A stretch of DNA of 64,000 nt from Macrobrachium rosenbergii (lineage: Eukaryota; Arthropoda; Malacostraca; Decapoda; Palaemonidae): NCBI RefSeq assembly GCF_040412425.1, contig NC_089783.1:44475125-44539124 (forward strand), read 5' to 3'. The notes under the pieces were generated by a model. That model saw only the letters and a program-made list of their open reading frames with translations, was not told the DNA's origin and ran no database searches. Below, piece after piece: positions 33,261-46,300 of this stretch. Both the position numbers and the translations under genes were made by a program. Position 1 is the first letter of the stretch. The number at the start of each line of letters is the position of its first letter.

Positions 33261-35044
33261 GGTTACCTGGAATTCCCTTACAATGTTGCTATGGTATCTT
33301 ATATATACATTGTGATATTGGGTATGAATAATGTAAATGTTAATAAATACTGCAGGTTAAAAACAAGTGGTCAGTAATTATAAACAAGTGCTCATTAATA
33401 TCTCACCAAGGGAAAACAGTTTTTAGAATACAGTACACAAATGAAAAAAAAGTGAAAAACAAACTTAATCTATGTACACTTTACCTAGAAGCTAATCCTA
33501 GATAAATACACTGTGTATACAAAGCCTGAAAGTTACAAAACTGGAAGAACTAGCTTCAGAAAATCAATTAAATAGCAAACCTCTCATTACCTAACTTAGC
33601 TAATAAAATCTACATTACCACATAAAAAAGTACCAAAATGCCTGAAAGTAAAAAAAAAAAAAAAAAAAGAAGAAGGAATTAGTGCCAATTCAAGTAAAGT
33701 TAGTGATATTCTTTCAAAATGGAAAAGATAATTACTCAAAAGATAATCTTATGGTAACATGCACAGATGATCTATCTGTTTAGGGTTATTGAATCTAACA
33801 CCTACTGGATCAGGAAGGTAAATGGATGATAAAACTTGAGAAACGATGATGATTCTGTTACTTTTTTTCTGCAATGCTGGGGTGTACCCCACAGTTCTGG
33901 ATTACAGTATCATCATCATCAGCTCACTTGGATTACATCCCTGTCATTTATACATAAAGATTAAACAGAGAAAAAGAGGGAGTCTGACTGGGGAATTCTG
34001 CTAAGTAGATGACAACATTGCGGACAAAAGTAGTAAGGGTGTTAGTTGCTATGAACCTAAGTATCCTGTGAACCTATGTATCCAAGAGGACCATGTGCAG
34101 CCCTGCTATTACTCTTTTACTGTATGTCAGACAAAGACCCGAGTGTTTATGGAATTCAAAAGACCATGTAAGTGGGCTACATGTAATGTGATGAGTTTGT
34201 GGGGAAACTAATTTATTTTGGTCCAAATATATATGGATGATTAAGTACAAATTTGGTCTTATTGTATATGAATGAATGAATATTAAGCAAAAGTACTGGT
34301 GTATGATTTTTTGCTCTATATACAGTATATATTTTTCAACATGACAAACAATTCAGGTTTGTAGGGAAAATAAATTACTTCAAAATTATATGCCTTTTAG
34401 TAATTTAGTCTAATTAAATGGAGAGGTTACTCAAGTGGTGCTGTTAAACTACTTACATAATTAAAACAACAATTATTATACATTACTTGATAACATTTAC
34501 ATTTAACTGACTTAAATTCTTTCACCAACATTGTTTTATTTATTACCATCTAGTTTATGTATATTTCTTAAATAAGCTTCAGGTGTGGTAAACCAAAACA
34601 ATTCACTATTATTACTAATTTCCACCATGTACTCTTTGCAACTGCTTTTACTTCCCGATGGATTGTACATATGGCAAAGAGCTACCTCTGAATTCTGTTA
34701 AAAGAACCTTACTGGGTTGTAGATGATGGGCCTTAAAATTAGTTAAATAGAAATGCAATGCTATGCTAATTTATAAAAGGGTTTAATACTTAACAATAGT
34801 AATATGAACACCTGTGCATTACAGTACAGTACTGTAATTATTTTCATCAGGTGCTAAAACTGAGATTTTTCGTAAAGCATATTAATGCCAACTTTAGTAA
34901 CAAAGTTTAAATATCTGTCACTTTATGCCAAATTGGTTCCATATGCCTCAGTAATATCAACTATAAAGACACAGGTATAGTGAATGGTATTTGAAGAGGT
35001 GAAAACAGTTAACAATATGCTAAACAAAACCTAGATTCTTTTAC
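33261..35044. other. AT-rich sequence, no gene seen
   Basis: No supported frame. An A-run lies at about 33651-33668. Confidence 0.5.
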
Positions 35045-35163
35045 CTTTGGGCTTCCACAGTAGCATTTGCAAACCAATTTTTTCTTTCCATCAAACAAAA
35101 CTGATTTGACTAGCCATGACATCCAAGGGGCAAGATGAATGATAGTGAAACCAACCCCATAAC
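35045..35163 (-). CDS. Candidate internal exon of an unknown minus-strand gene
   Basis: On the minus strand a TTGCTTGCATTACAG-type acceptor precedes 119 bp that end in AAG before GTAAAAG, a fair donor. Two bases complete a split codon, then 39 codons read YGVGFTIIHLAPWMSWLVKS and continue to CKCYCGSPK (phase 1 in, phase 0 out). A hydrophobic, Trp-containing segment of about 22 residues is followed by a basic and Cys-rich tail, which would suit a membrane segment with a Cys-rich loop. I cannot name a family. It could share a gene with 19796-19976 and the possible first exon at 57253-57360. A pyrimidine-rich acceptor-like site also exists on the opposite strand (ending 35060), so the strand is not certain. 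Confidence 0.3.
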
Positions 35164-35169
35164 CTGTAA

Positions 35170-35508
35170 TGCAAGCAATGGTGAGTAAGAATTCTATATA
35201 CAAAACAGATCCCTTATGGCATATTGCAAAAACATGGTAAAAATTAACAATAAAGTGCTATTTATGACACATTTTATAAATATGAGAAATAATGGTCAGC
35301 ACAGATGTACAATAAACAGAAGCATCAGATTGGAACCCTAATGACAAATTATGCTTTTTTTTTTTTTTTACAATAAACCATACAATTATGAAATAAATTC
35401 TTGGAATGAGGAGTGATAAAGAAATTTATTATACGAAACAAAACAAAACACAGATTAGTTTAGGGAGTTTCACACCCATAACAATATTTGCAATGTACAG
35501 TATAGAAT
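35170..35508. other. AT-rich sequence, no gene seen
   Basis: Contains a T-run at about 35356-35369. Nothing else is recognised. Confidence 0.5.
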
Positions 35509-35860
35509 GCCAAAGCCTATTCGTGGTTCAGGATTCGTGGCTTTACCTGTTCGCGGATTTTTCTGTGGAATGTATATATACATTATTTGCAGAAAATTCA
35601 CCTATTTGCAGTGTTTTTCATTGAGAAATATTCACTAATTACAGCACTGTATTTTCATATTTTTGTGACTAAATGCACTTTTTGTGATAAAACTATTAAA
35701 TTACTCGGGTATAAGTATTTTTAGAGGGTTTTTTTGGTGATTGAACTATCAAAATAGGCAATTATAAGCGTTTTTAGAGAGGTGTCAAGTATTCGTGGAT
35801 TTTAGCTATTTGTGGGGGGGTTGTGGTTTGCATCGCCCGCGAATGCTGGGGTTCGACTTA
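35509..35860 (-). mobile_element. MITE family A, copy 2
   Basis: Matches both halves of 2271-3578 in inverted orientation without the nested insert: the sequences around TGACTAAATGCACTTTTTGTG (about 35667-35687), the CGAATA / GCGGAT-rich ends and the run of G at about 35813-35821. It defines the uninterrupted element as about 350 bp. A Tigger element begins four bases after its end. Confidence 0.7.
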
Positions 35861-35864
35861 TATA

Positions 35865-37131
35865 CAGTGCAACCTAGGTTTTCGTATGTAATCCATTCCG
35901 GAAATCTGACGCAAACCAAATCGTACGAAAACTGAAGCAATAAGCCCAATAAGGAACAATGCAAATCCCATTTCTGTTCCAGACCCCCAAAAATATTAAC
36001 AAAAAATACATTTTATATAGAATACCTACAGTTTTACATACGGAAGACAATGAGAAATAAATATAAATTGCTATTGAAATGGATAAATGAACATTTAACA
36101 TCACTTTTACCTTTATTGAAGACTCCGGTTGGAGTATTGAAGATGGTGAGGGGAGAGGGAGGAGGAGGAGAGGTTATTGTTTGGACGGGCAATCCCCCTC
36201 CATAAAGACTTCAGGTATCAAGGCCTTATCTGGGGTAACTTCCCTTCCTTGATTTTTACTAGCACTAGGACCAGCTTGAGAGTCACTGGACCCCTGTCGC
36301 ACAAAATGTCTATCCAGAGACACCTGTTTTTGGCATCTCTTTAAGATTAAAATGGCAAGAAGGCATTGTCATTGAACATGTTGCAGACACAGCTTGCAAC
36401 ATCTTTGTTAAGGTAATATTTCTCCACGAAACTTTGCAGCTCACTCCACTTTGCACACATCTTTAATCATTGAAGAAAGCACATTATCTCCTCATCTCTC
36501 TCTTCCTCCTCTTCGCAGATCAGTGCCTCCGAAACACTATCTCATGCTAACTTTTTCGTTGATCCACACCAACAACAACTTCTCACCTTTGATTATTTGT
36601 GATCTCTGTTTCATTTGCACTTTTACCCCTTTTGCAACATCAGCTTTCTTGATATCTTTTTTCTTTGCCAGGATGGAACTGATCATTTATACGGACTTCC
36701 CGTACATCCTGGCGAGATCAGCCACATGTATGCCACTCTTGAACTTTGCTACGAGTTCCTTCTTGAATTCAATCGTGTTTCTCGTCTTCTTTATTGAAGG
36801 GCTGGCACTCGGAACTTTCCTTGGCCCCATGGTGGCTTATTTAGCAGTCGCACTCAAAAAGCACAAAAAAAAAAATGGATTATTACGAAATTTTTTGGAT
36901 GAACACGACAGGTGATGCTCACTCAATGACAAACAAACGCAGACTGGGTCATGAACGCTTGGGATGCTTTGTGAGGCATGCGGTCAAGCCGACAGGTTTG
37001 GGACGGAGTATTTTCAAATGTACAATAACTGAGTGGACGTACAAAAAAATTGGGACAAAATTTTCATGAAAAAATTTGATGAAAACCAAAATGTAGGAAA
37101 ATTTGGGCATCCGAAAACCAAGGTTTGACTG
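35865..37131 (-). mobile_element. Tigger-type (pogo superfamily) DNA transposon, internally deleted
   Basis: The termini are clear inverted repeats of 24 bp: CAGTGCAACCTAGGTTTTCG at 35865 against the complement of the right end, CAGTCAAACCTTGGTTTTCG. TA flanks both ends (35863-35864 and 37132-37133). The length of 1267 bp is about half of a full Tigger element. The minus strand carries the start and the end of a transposase, with the catalytic middle missing. Confidence 0.85.
36174..36830 (-). pseudogene. Tigger transposase, N- and C-terminal parts only
   Basis: From an ATG at 36830 on the minus strand the frame reads MGPRKVPSASPSIKKTRNTI and EFKKELVAKFKSGIHVADLA, then RMYGKSV and a stop. 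This is the N-terminal psq/CENP-B-like helix-turn-helix of Tigger/TIGD proteins. It continues out of frame with AKKKDIKKADVAKGVKV and LLLVWINEKV. After that the DDE catalytic core is missing. The remaining part has a segment on NKDVASCVCNMFNDNA and a tail with VSLDRHFVRQGSSDSQAG that ends PSKQ and a stop at 36176-36174, resembling the C-terminus of TIGD1-like transposases. Confidence 0.75.
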
Positions 37132-37139
37132 TATACAGT

Positions 37140-37931
37140 ATATAAAGGGCAGGAGAACTTTACATAAAAATACAAAATTTATGTAAATAAATACAGGAAA
37201 CTTTATGTTGAATAGTACATTTATTAAATACTGAAATTAATAGCTGTAACCATTCCTCAGGAATTACACATTCTATGGTTGGCTTGATAAACATGAATAC
37301 GTAGTATAATTTCTAGTACAGTCATGTTGAGTTATATTAGTTGAACATTTGAAAATGACAGTGACAGCTACTTCTGTTGTATGAAACAAAGCCATGAAGT
37401 TAAATGATGCTTGTACCCATATAACTGCCCAAATGTAAGAACACCAAGGTGTGCACAGGTTGTACCCCACTAAGACATGAGAATGTAAAGGTATGGAGAC
37501 AAGAGAATGTAAAGGTACTAGAGACTTCTTCAGGAAAAGACAAAAAGCGCTGGAAATGAGCATTTTAAAAAGTGAACGGCAAGACATATGATACACTACA
37601 AACCTGTCAAGAAAAAAATGAGTGAAAAATATAAAAACCTCAAATATCACAGACAAATAATAGACATACTGATTTTCTAGTTAAGCATATTGAGCAATTA
37701 AAGATACAGAGAAAGGTCATCTATTATTTAAATATAAAAAGGAGGGATGACAAGAAATTTGATTAATCTGCTGCTCTGAATTAAATGAATAACAAGTATG
37801 ACCAAAAATAAATTTTAAAAAGAAATTAGATAATTGTACAATGCCCTAAACCTCAAATCAATGCAATAGCCACAATAAACAATTAGCATCAGTGATAACA
37901 TGGGTGACACAGCAAGTTTAGATGCTCTAAC

Positions 37932-37934
<3 letters not shown>
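37140..37934. other. AT-rich sequence, no gene seen
   Basis: A minus frame (37656-37273) is long for the region but hydrophobic and without a recognised domain. Nothing is supported. Confidence 0.45.

Positions 37935-38015
<81 letters not shown>
37935..38015. repeat. (GA)n microsatellite, 81 bp
   Basis: Uninterrupted GA dinucleotides followed by a short G-run. Confidence 0.98.
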
Positions 38016-38018
<3 letters not shown>

Positions 38019-38019
38019 G

Positions 38020-41000
38020 CATTACAGTGTAAGGAGATGAATGTCTTTTTCCAAACTCTGGAATTTCATGCCCTGAATTTATTCTACACGTGCTTTTAAT
38101 TATCTAAACATTACTACGCAAGTTTTGGGCAGTTCTGTACTGCCATATATTTTCTAGAAAATCCATATACTGTATTTTCTAGTAAATATAAGGATTTCTA
38201 TGTCATGTAGTCCCAATTTGCTCTCACCTTAAATTTGGGTTAATCCAAATTTTCTCCACTACCTTTTTTTCTTTTAGCATGTTTAAGAACTACAGTATTG
38301 CAAAGTTGCATGTTATTAGAAAGACAGTGTGTCATTACTAAGCTATCATTCTGAGAATGTCTAAATGAAATTAATCTGAATCTTATTTTTACCACATACT
38401 AATACATTAATAATCAAAATTCAGTAAGAACGTTTTTAAAAAAATCTGACAGGCAGTCCATTATAAAATATATCAGGTTGTGTTCCTAATACAAGAGCAT
38501 TGTTTTAGTCATCTGACATATTAAGAACTGTTGCTCGGTCCAAGTTTGTAACATGTAGATATCCTTATGTAGCTGCCCTTGTGAAACAGAATGTGCATGC
38601 CTAACTCGTAGTTTATTTTTTCTTGTTAGATAAATTAGTGTATATATGCGAAACACTTAAGACTACACATTCATTGTCTGTGTATACCTGCATCCTTTTC
38701 CATTAGAAATAATCTTTGTGAATATGTATGTTCCTTTCATAAACCAAATATTCCTGTTGGAAAGATACCTTTTTCGATCTGTTTCACAATGTCAGTTGCA
38801 TTCATCGGGCTTTGGGAAAAAGCACAGAACTTTTAGTAGCCATTACAATAGTTATGATATAATGTTAAACATATTTTGTAAACTATTGAATATTTATATA
38901 TTACCTGATAAATGTTTCAGAACAATGTCTGAGATGCTGTATATGAAAAAAGACGTTCTAGGAATTGCACAATATTGAACCATATGGAAGTTTAGATGTG
39001 TAGGTTGGTAAACAGTCCCTATAACTTGAATGTCCATATGAAACTCTGTCCTTCAAAGTTCAAGTGCATTTCTTTATACTGTACTTGGAAAGAAAACTGT
39101 TAAAACTTGTTGCCCACTAAACTCTTCTCAAACATCTACAACACAGAAGTCAGGGTCTTTTGTCAGGCAATATTCATGGTTAATGTAAAGGTGAACTGGA
39201 TGCACACAAGATGACAAAATGTATGCAATATGACATAACTTCCTCAAGCATTTCCTGGTCACTCTGCATGAGTGTCATAAATATGCAGCTCTATGCCAAG
39301 TTTTGTAATACATAACCTTGTAAAATATACTTTCTGCTGCCAGTCTCTCCTCAGTTAGGAAAGTGGTTTACTAACATGGTGAATCCAGTTCAAAATCATA
39401 TACTGCACAAATCATTAACAAAAGTGAAAAGCATTTAAAATCTGTAGACCGATTACTTTGTAGCCAATGTGGAAATAGTTTAGGAATTCTTCAAAAAATG
39501 GTAAATCAATATCACAGTGTGTGTGATTTATTATTTCAGGTTGCAAATTTATAATTTAAATACTTTAATGAATCTTGACTATTAACAAAAGCAACAACTA
39601 CTATTATTTATAAATATCTCTTTTTTTACAATTTTTCTTTGGTACTGATTGCCATTACTCTACCTCAACTACAAGGCAACTTTCCAGTTTTTATAGATGT
39701 CTTGGTTTTGTCTGCATAGACTAGCTCTAAACTAATTTACAGAATATTTTGTACATGATTACAATTATGATGTCACTAAATCTGGATTTTTGTGGCCAAT
39801 AAAACTATTTCAAAATATTGTCTGTAAAGTTTTTTTTTTTTTTAATACAGTACAAACCAATTAATTACATAGCACAATTTGAGTCTTCACAAATCCTTGA
39901 CACCCCACTTTGGAGTCAAAAGATCACCATCTACTGGCTGGTTGACAGCATCATGCATCTATAGACTAGGTTCCCAGTAGGTAAGAACCTTATTTCTTAT
40001 GTAGTCTAGAGGCAGGGCCACAACTGCATGTCATGGGTTTGTAGTGAAGAACCTGATTTTGTTTTATACAATAATTTAGTTTGTTTCACTTAAAGAACTT
40101 CACTTACTGACTACAACAAAGGCTTCATGTGTGAACTCCTGGACTTAAATTTGCTCTTAAGAACAGGATCCAGTGCTCTGAAAAACAGTCATAGCAGGAG
40201 AGATGAAATCCTAAGAATTTTGTAAAATTACAAGATCTGTACAATGTACCTACCACATTCCCTGGCATTAAAGATGCTATTTTTCTTTTTTACGTAAAAT
40301 AAGTTGAAAATTTCATTGGTATAGCCTAAACCTAGGGGAAGGTTATCTTTGCTAGACAGTAATCAGAACTCCTGTATATGACCTCTGAATGAAGTGTATA
40401 AATTACTCCTAGTTAAAATAGCAAATAAACAAAAGCATAAAAAATTATATATACAGTAATCACAAAGATCCATTCTGTGTTGGCAAATTATGGTAGACAA
40501 GTTTCTTCTCCAACGTCCCTGACTTTAAGAGAACATTAATTGACAAAAGTAAAACTGTCATGTCATAAGGGTTTACTAGTAAATGACAGTATAGTAAGAA
40601 TATTGTAATTAAAGTGGAAATTTTCTAATACACTGTGTTTTTTATGATAGTTTCTTCAGAAATCAACTCTGAATTTTTTATAAATCATAAAGTATGAAAT
40701 ATTTTTAGGTTTTGAAGACTGATGTTTTTCTTATTTGTAGGATCTGTATTGTGACGATTTTAATTTTCATTCTGTTTTTATTTTGTTCTATTTAGGATGT
40801 CATGTTTGTCATGTGTTTTAACAATGAGTAACTGTGCAATACAATGTTATTCCATACTTCTAATATTTCCTATTGCAATGTTCAGTTTTTCCTTTACCTG
40901 AGAATGAAAAAACTGCTTTGTAAGCTTACATCCAAGAAAATTTTTGACGCAACATGGTTGGGCAGCTCATACCATACATTACTTTGTAATCTTAAGTGTT

Positions 41001-41280
41001 CAGTTTGCTGGTATGTCATTTTCAGAAAACCTTATTTAAAGTTAAAATCAATGAATCTGAAAAACATAAAGTACTTATAAAATAAATGAACTGAACAACT
41101 ACAATAATCAACATGCTGTACTAGGAGAATTGCCAACAAGCAGCAGCAACCACTGATAGACATTTTTTTGTAAAAAAACAAACAAACCCAGTAATTTTAA
41201 AACAGATGATATACATTATAAAAGAAAACTTAAAGAACTAAATTATGCTGTTTTAAATTGTAACAAAACTATTCCAAAGA
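38020..41280. other. AT-rich sequence, no gene seen
   Basis: No supported frame, exon or repeat other than short homopolymer runs (T-run at about 39829-39842). Confidence 0.5.
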
Positions 41281-41289
41281 CAGAGAACA

Positions 41290-42790
41290 GAGCAAGCAGG
41301 ACAAGATGACTCCTGTATGGTAATCCCTAAGAATTACACAAGAGAGGGCCCTATTTCGGTGGGTAGGTATAGAGGGCCTATACCTGCCCTGCCAGAGGCT
41401 ACAACAATCACCTGTAGGAGACTCAGAGCCAATGTATCCCTTCGAAAAGGAAGAGCACTTGCAAGAAACTCGAAGGACTTCATGTGAAAGGCTTAAGCTT
41501 TTCCCTTCAATTCCTCCTCCCTAAAGAGGAAGGGGAGAAGAGGTGGAGAAGGAGAGCTCAAAGCTGAGGGGGAGATCATGTAAGGGCACAGCTTACCCTC
41601 CTCACTTGGGTCTAGCTTCCTCCCTGACGAGGAGCAATAGTCCCTGGGAGGAAGACTCAACCATGTTGAACTCCTAGTGGCTAATGCAATGGCTGATGCA
41701 ATCATAAGGGTTGCAACAACAACAGACACACTGAAGCAGTAGCCAAACCATGACTGTTACCCCTTCTACCTAATGTTCCCAGGTGGCCGTGCCATCTCCC
41801 CTACAATTACAATACTACTGCAACTGCAATGAAGATTAATAGAGCTATTATCCATATGAGATGTCCACGATTGTCACAGAGCCTGCAGGACTTGAATGAT
41901 GCTGGCTGAAAAGGACAATGGGGAACAGAATCTTTCCAAACAAGAGTAAATTTGATCTACTCTCATCATCTAGTCAAACTGATCCTACAACATCACTGAA
42001 GAGCGTCTCAACAGCATAACGAAGGCAGTCTTAAGGAATGCATCTTCTGTCACTGGCAATTATACTACCATATTGATAGAAGAGCAGTTGTTGGTAGCTG
42101 AAAAAATCAGAGTTGAGAGTAAAAATCCAATCCTGTCTGCATCTCCTGTCAGTATTCCACCTGCTATTCAGTAATGGCTATGACTACCTCACTTGGGGGA
42201 TCCTGACAGGCATGACATCCCTTGTGTATACAGGTATTCATATAATATTGGTCACTCCCATCTGTCACAGTAATCTGACCTATTTCACAATAACATCAGT
42301 TGCAGGACTCCTGTCATGTCCTTAAATCAAGTCTGTGATTGACACCTCCACTGGATATATCCACTGAGTCAGGAAGTGGCCAGTTGCAAATGCCTGCCTG
42401 TCATCACCTCTGTCCATGTTTTCTGTTAGCTACAAGTACCCAGTAGGGTCCTTAAGGTATGCTTAGATTCAAAGTCCCTCATTTCAAAAGTTCAAGGAAA
42501 CCAGACTGGGTAACCGGCCACAGGAACGTGGTTGTGTCCACTGTAGCGAGTCATATTGATTTCCACTGGGGCTCAGGATCCTGGCAAGAAAAGACTGTGT
42601 TCACTGAGGAACTCAAACAATTGATCCAGAAGCTCAATTGTGGATGACCTCAGAGAAAACTTATGTAATTGATTCTGGGCTCTTCACCCTGAAATTCATC
42701 TCGGATAACTATGGGCAACTGTGAAGTCCTGTGTTTCTACAGAGGATCCTTGAGCAATAGAGGGAATGAAAAGGGAACTGAGTCAGTATT
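41290..42790. other. Possible decayed retroelement segment
   Basis: GC content rises here. The minus strand has a 78-codon frame (41729-41493) with Ser/Pro-rich and acidic/basic blocks ending EEELKGKA, a composition seen in retroelement gag regions. The rest has broken frames on the plus strand. No catalytic motif is seen, so this stays tentative. Confidence 0.25.
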
Positions 42791-43031
42791 AAAATTCTCT
42801 ACTGATGTCTGTACATGTCAGAAATAACAACTAATGATATATTAGAAATATATTATATTCAAAGATTCACAAAGGACTGATTAGTCAATAAAAAGACAAA
42901 CTAACAAAATTATAGCTAACTGCTTGTAGTTAAATAGTGAAACGCTTCCAAAGCACCACTGAAAGGATAGTAGGGGTAGAAACAAACTTATTGTTCAGAG
43001 CTGAATACCCTGTATCACCTAATCAACATAA

Positions 43032-43305
43032 GTATATCTTAGTTTAACCATGCCACTGAGCTGATTAACAGCTCTCCTAGGACTGCCCCGAAGGATCAGA
43101 TTTATTTTACGTGGCTAAGAACCAACTGGTTGCCTAGCAACGGGACCTACAGCTCACTGTGGAATCCAAACCACATTATGACAAGAAATTAATTTCTATC
43201 ACCAGAAATAAATTCCTCTAATTCTTCACTGGCCGGTCGGAGAGTCGAACGCTTGGCCAACAGCGTGCTAGCTGAGAGCTCTACCCACCCCTCCAATGAA
43301 GAACT
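43032..43305 (-). mobile_element. Complete tRNA-derived SINE with 15-bp target-site duplications
   Basis: ACCTAATCAACATAA occurs at 43017-43031 and again at 43306-43320, flanking 274 bp. Read on the minus strand, the element starts with a tRNA-like head containing GGGTAGAGCTCTCAGCTAGC (A-box-like) and GTTCGACTC (B box), an internal RNA polymerase III promoter. The body matches 504-658. The 3' end is TAAACTAAGATATAC without a poly(A) tail. I recall this body as very common in decapod genomes. The perfect duplications suggest a fairly young insertion. Confidence 0.88.
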
Positions 43306-43320
43306 ACCTAATCAACATAA

Positions 43321-46300
43321 AATACACAAATGCAATACCTGTAGTAATAGTGCAATGCAAACTGGGCTAACAGCACAGCACCAAACTAGCACCCACTACC
43401 TTATTAGGGAGAATACAAACTTTCCTAGATCCATAAAAACTATGGTACCTGAAAGGTATAAAACATCACTGTACGACAGAAGAATTTATAGTTAATAAAA
43501 TCCAAACAACTAGACATGGTTGAACAAGGCGCTACTTACCATAAAAACACTACTTACTGTGACTAAACACAAAAATATTACACTACTTACTGTGACTAGA
43601 CACAGAAATATTCTTATTTTCTAATTTACTAAAAACTGCTAAATTATCCATAAAATCTCTAAAACACAATAAGAAAAACTATCTGCAAAAATTAACGGGA
43701 TAGGAATAAAACACAAAGCAAAAACATTAAGTCTCGGAAACAGTCTTCTAACAGCAAGGTAGATACACGAAAGGCGAGGTTCTTACCTATTTAGAGCCAC
43801 TGCTAGCCAGCCAACAGACAATCTTCTTGACACTCTTGAATGTATTGTCTAGGATTTGGGAAGACCACGAATCAGGATATATAAATGATGGGTTTGTAAG
43901 TCCTACAAATTTATTACAAAGAGTGTAGAGGGTATAGATATGTATTATACCTGAAGTTTTAAATTACTGTGGAAATACACTAGAAAGGGACCTTCAAACT
44001 ACGTGAAATATAAACAGTTATAGCTTATCATTATATACTACAAAATCAGTTTTAAGATGACCAGGCATTTAGAGCATACACCAAGATCATATTACTTGAA
44101 TCTGCACACGCTTCTTTTCTACGAAGTATTATTTATTTATCATGAGACAATGTTTGTTTTGACATTCCTTTTTACTGACTAAATGAGTTTAATATAGGTC
44201 ATTTATTCCAATTTAGCAACTGATGTATGAATTAAATTTATGACAGATGACACATTTATGACCTTGACTTGAGGATACAACACTAATATTTTTACGTCTC
44301 TTTGACTTCACTATAGCAAGTGACATGCAAGGATAAGGTCAGGAGTTTCTTGTTTCATAAGTTTAGAGCACGCTCCAACTGTTGGAGTGGCAACATGAAA
44401 ATGGCCAATCGTAATGTTATACTTTTATTTACGTCCTCAACATTGCTGTCCCACATACATATGGTATTTCAACATTTTCTAAATTACTTCTACATTGATC
44501 CTTTACTTTTTTCTGCCTCCAAATATTTTTTAATTTTATATAACTTTCTCCAATTTTTTCAGAAACTTCCCAAACTATATGAATGCCTAAGACTGGGAAT
44601 AAATTAATGTTTACAATGTGGTCGGTCCCTTTGGTAGATCTAATATCACTTAAAAGACAAATTGATCGTGATGCTTAAAGCTCTTCAGAAAGTAAATTAC
44701 TCAAACATGTCACTGTTGTAATTCATTAATGTTTAGGGAAGCCTGTAGTCTCTACCTCTAATAACAACATAATTTATAAATGTTTGTGTGCTTGCATGAA
44801 AGATCTATGCATTTTTAACATTATTAGAATTGTTTTTGGTTTATTTATGTGAACAACAGTAGTTTTTATAGAGAAATCTTCCCATACCTGAGTGTTCAAG
44901 AATTATTCCTTCAGGGTTAAAACTGATATTAAATGCTTGTATCTGCAGTACAGAATAGTGACTGAGCAAAGTATTACGTGACGTAATGGAAACTATGCAG
45001 TGCAGTGCAGTGAGTCATACAGTAAATAATATGACAGAGATAATGACTGAGGTGCACAAAGACTTCTGGATCACAAGTAGAATAAAGGTCATTAGAAAAA
45101 CTTACTACTAAATATTCCGTTACTGTTTATTGTAAGATATGTATGAATGATTCATGTGGTTTTTAGTTAAATATTTCTTTTAATATTTCTTTACTTCATT
45201 TATTGCTCAAAACACCACTATGTATTAAGTAGTAAAAATGTATGAACTGCCTGGCATGATTATATATTGTTTTGCTTTAAATCTTATCAAAGGTTTTACT
45301 TTTTTCAAGTGTAGTTACAACTCTAATGGAACCATCAGGAAGAGTCAGGGTAACCAAGAATAATTTTCATATTGTTCATTTATCTGTTCTTTAGTTAGAA
45401 AATTTATTGACAACATACTTTGCTAATGGCTGAGCCTCGGTTCCTTTTCACAATTAGGGGAGTACAAAGAAAGCCTTTCTCATACACATTGATGTAGCTT
45501 TCTACCTCTGAATGCAGTAATCAAGTGATTATGTGCTGTTTAGATATATTTAGAGTGAAACAAATGCAAAATTAATGCAACCTCTTTCCAACAAGAAACT
45601 TTTGTATGAAGTTAGTGTAAGCAATATCAATGGTAATGTTTCCTTCTTTTATTACAGCAGTTACCCAAAAAAATAATGAAACTTGTGTATTGTTTAAAAC
45701 AATGTTAATGTTTCTTGACATGCACTCTTGTATTTTACATATCTGCTTTGGCCAGAAAAGGTAGTCTATTCCAAATTGCCATTCTCTTTCAATGGAGTCT
45801 CAGTAATGCTTACCAGGTAACAGTCAGCTACCCAGGAAGTAACATGAACCCATTACTTCACTCACTGGTAATATTTCTTATCATTTCACTTGAATCCAGC
45901 CCGTGGGGTTGCAGGCACATCCATTTAAAGTGTGGGTTTAAATGTTAGGAAACAACCCAGTGATTCACAAATTTGAAGAAATTTCCAAGAAAAATACAAA
46001 CCCTGACACAGGTACTTCTTGGTTTGTGTATGAGATATGTTCCTGAAGTGATCAATTATAATAAACATAGCGTAACCATTAACTGCCAAAAAGAAAACAG
46101 TAAAGTTACGGTGGATATTTTTCTGGGACGTGAAACTAACATTTTTTCACAAAACTCATTATTATACAGTGGAGTTCAGGAACCACCATACTATATTACT
46201 CTTACCATACCTCTTCCTCTTCCACCCTTGGCTCTGGCTCCACCACAAACTACCCATCTCACTCTTGAGTGTGGTTCTGTCTGTCAACTGTGCCGCTCGC

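Noticed and set aside
36451..36915. 154-codon plus-strand frame with hydrophobic stretches
   Set aside because: It is the antisense of the Tigger transposase N-terminus and lies inside the element.
37273..37656. 127-codon minus-strand frame with hydrophobic character
   Set aside because: No domain, no splice or start support. Composition is what antisense AT-rich DNA gives.
37935..38015. CRISPR-like or regulatory repeat array
   Set aside because: It is a plain (GA)n microsatellite. No spacer-repeat structure exists anywhere in the window, as expected for animal DNA.
43240..43300. A tRNA gene on the minus strand
   Set aside because: The A- and B-box-like sequence is the head of the SINE; there is no complete cloverleaf with a matching acceptor stem, and the target-site duplications enclose the whole SINE.
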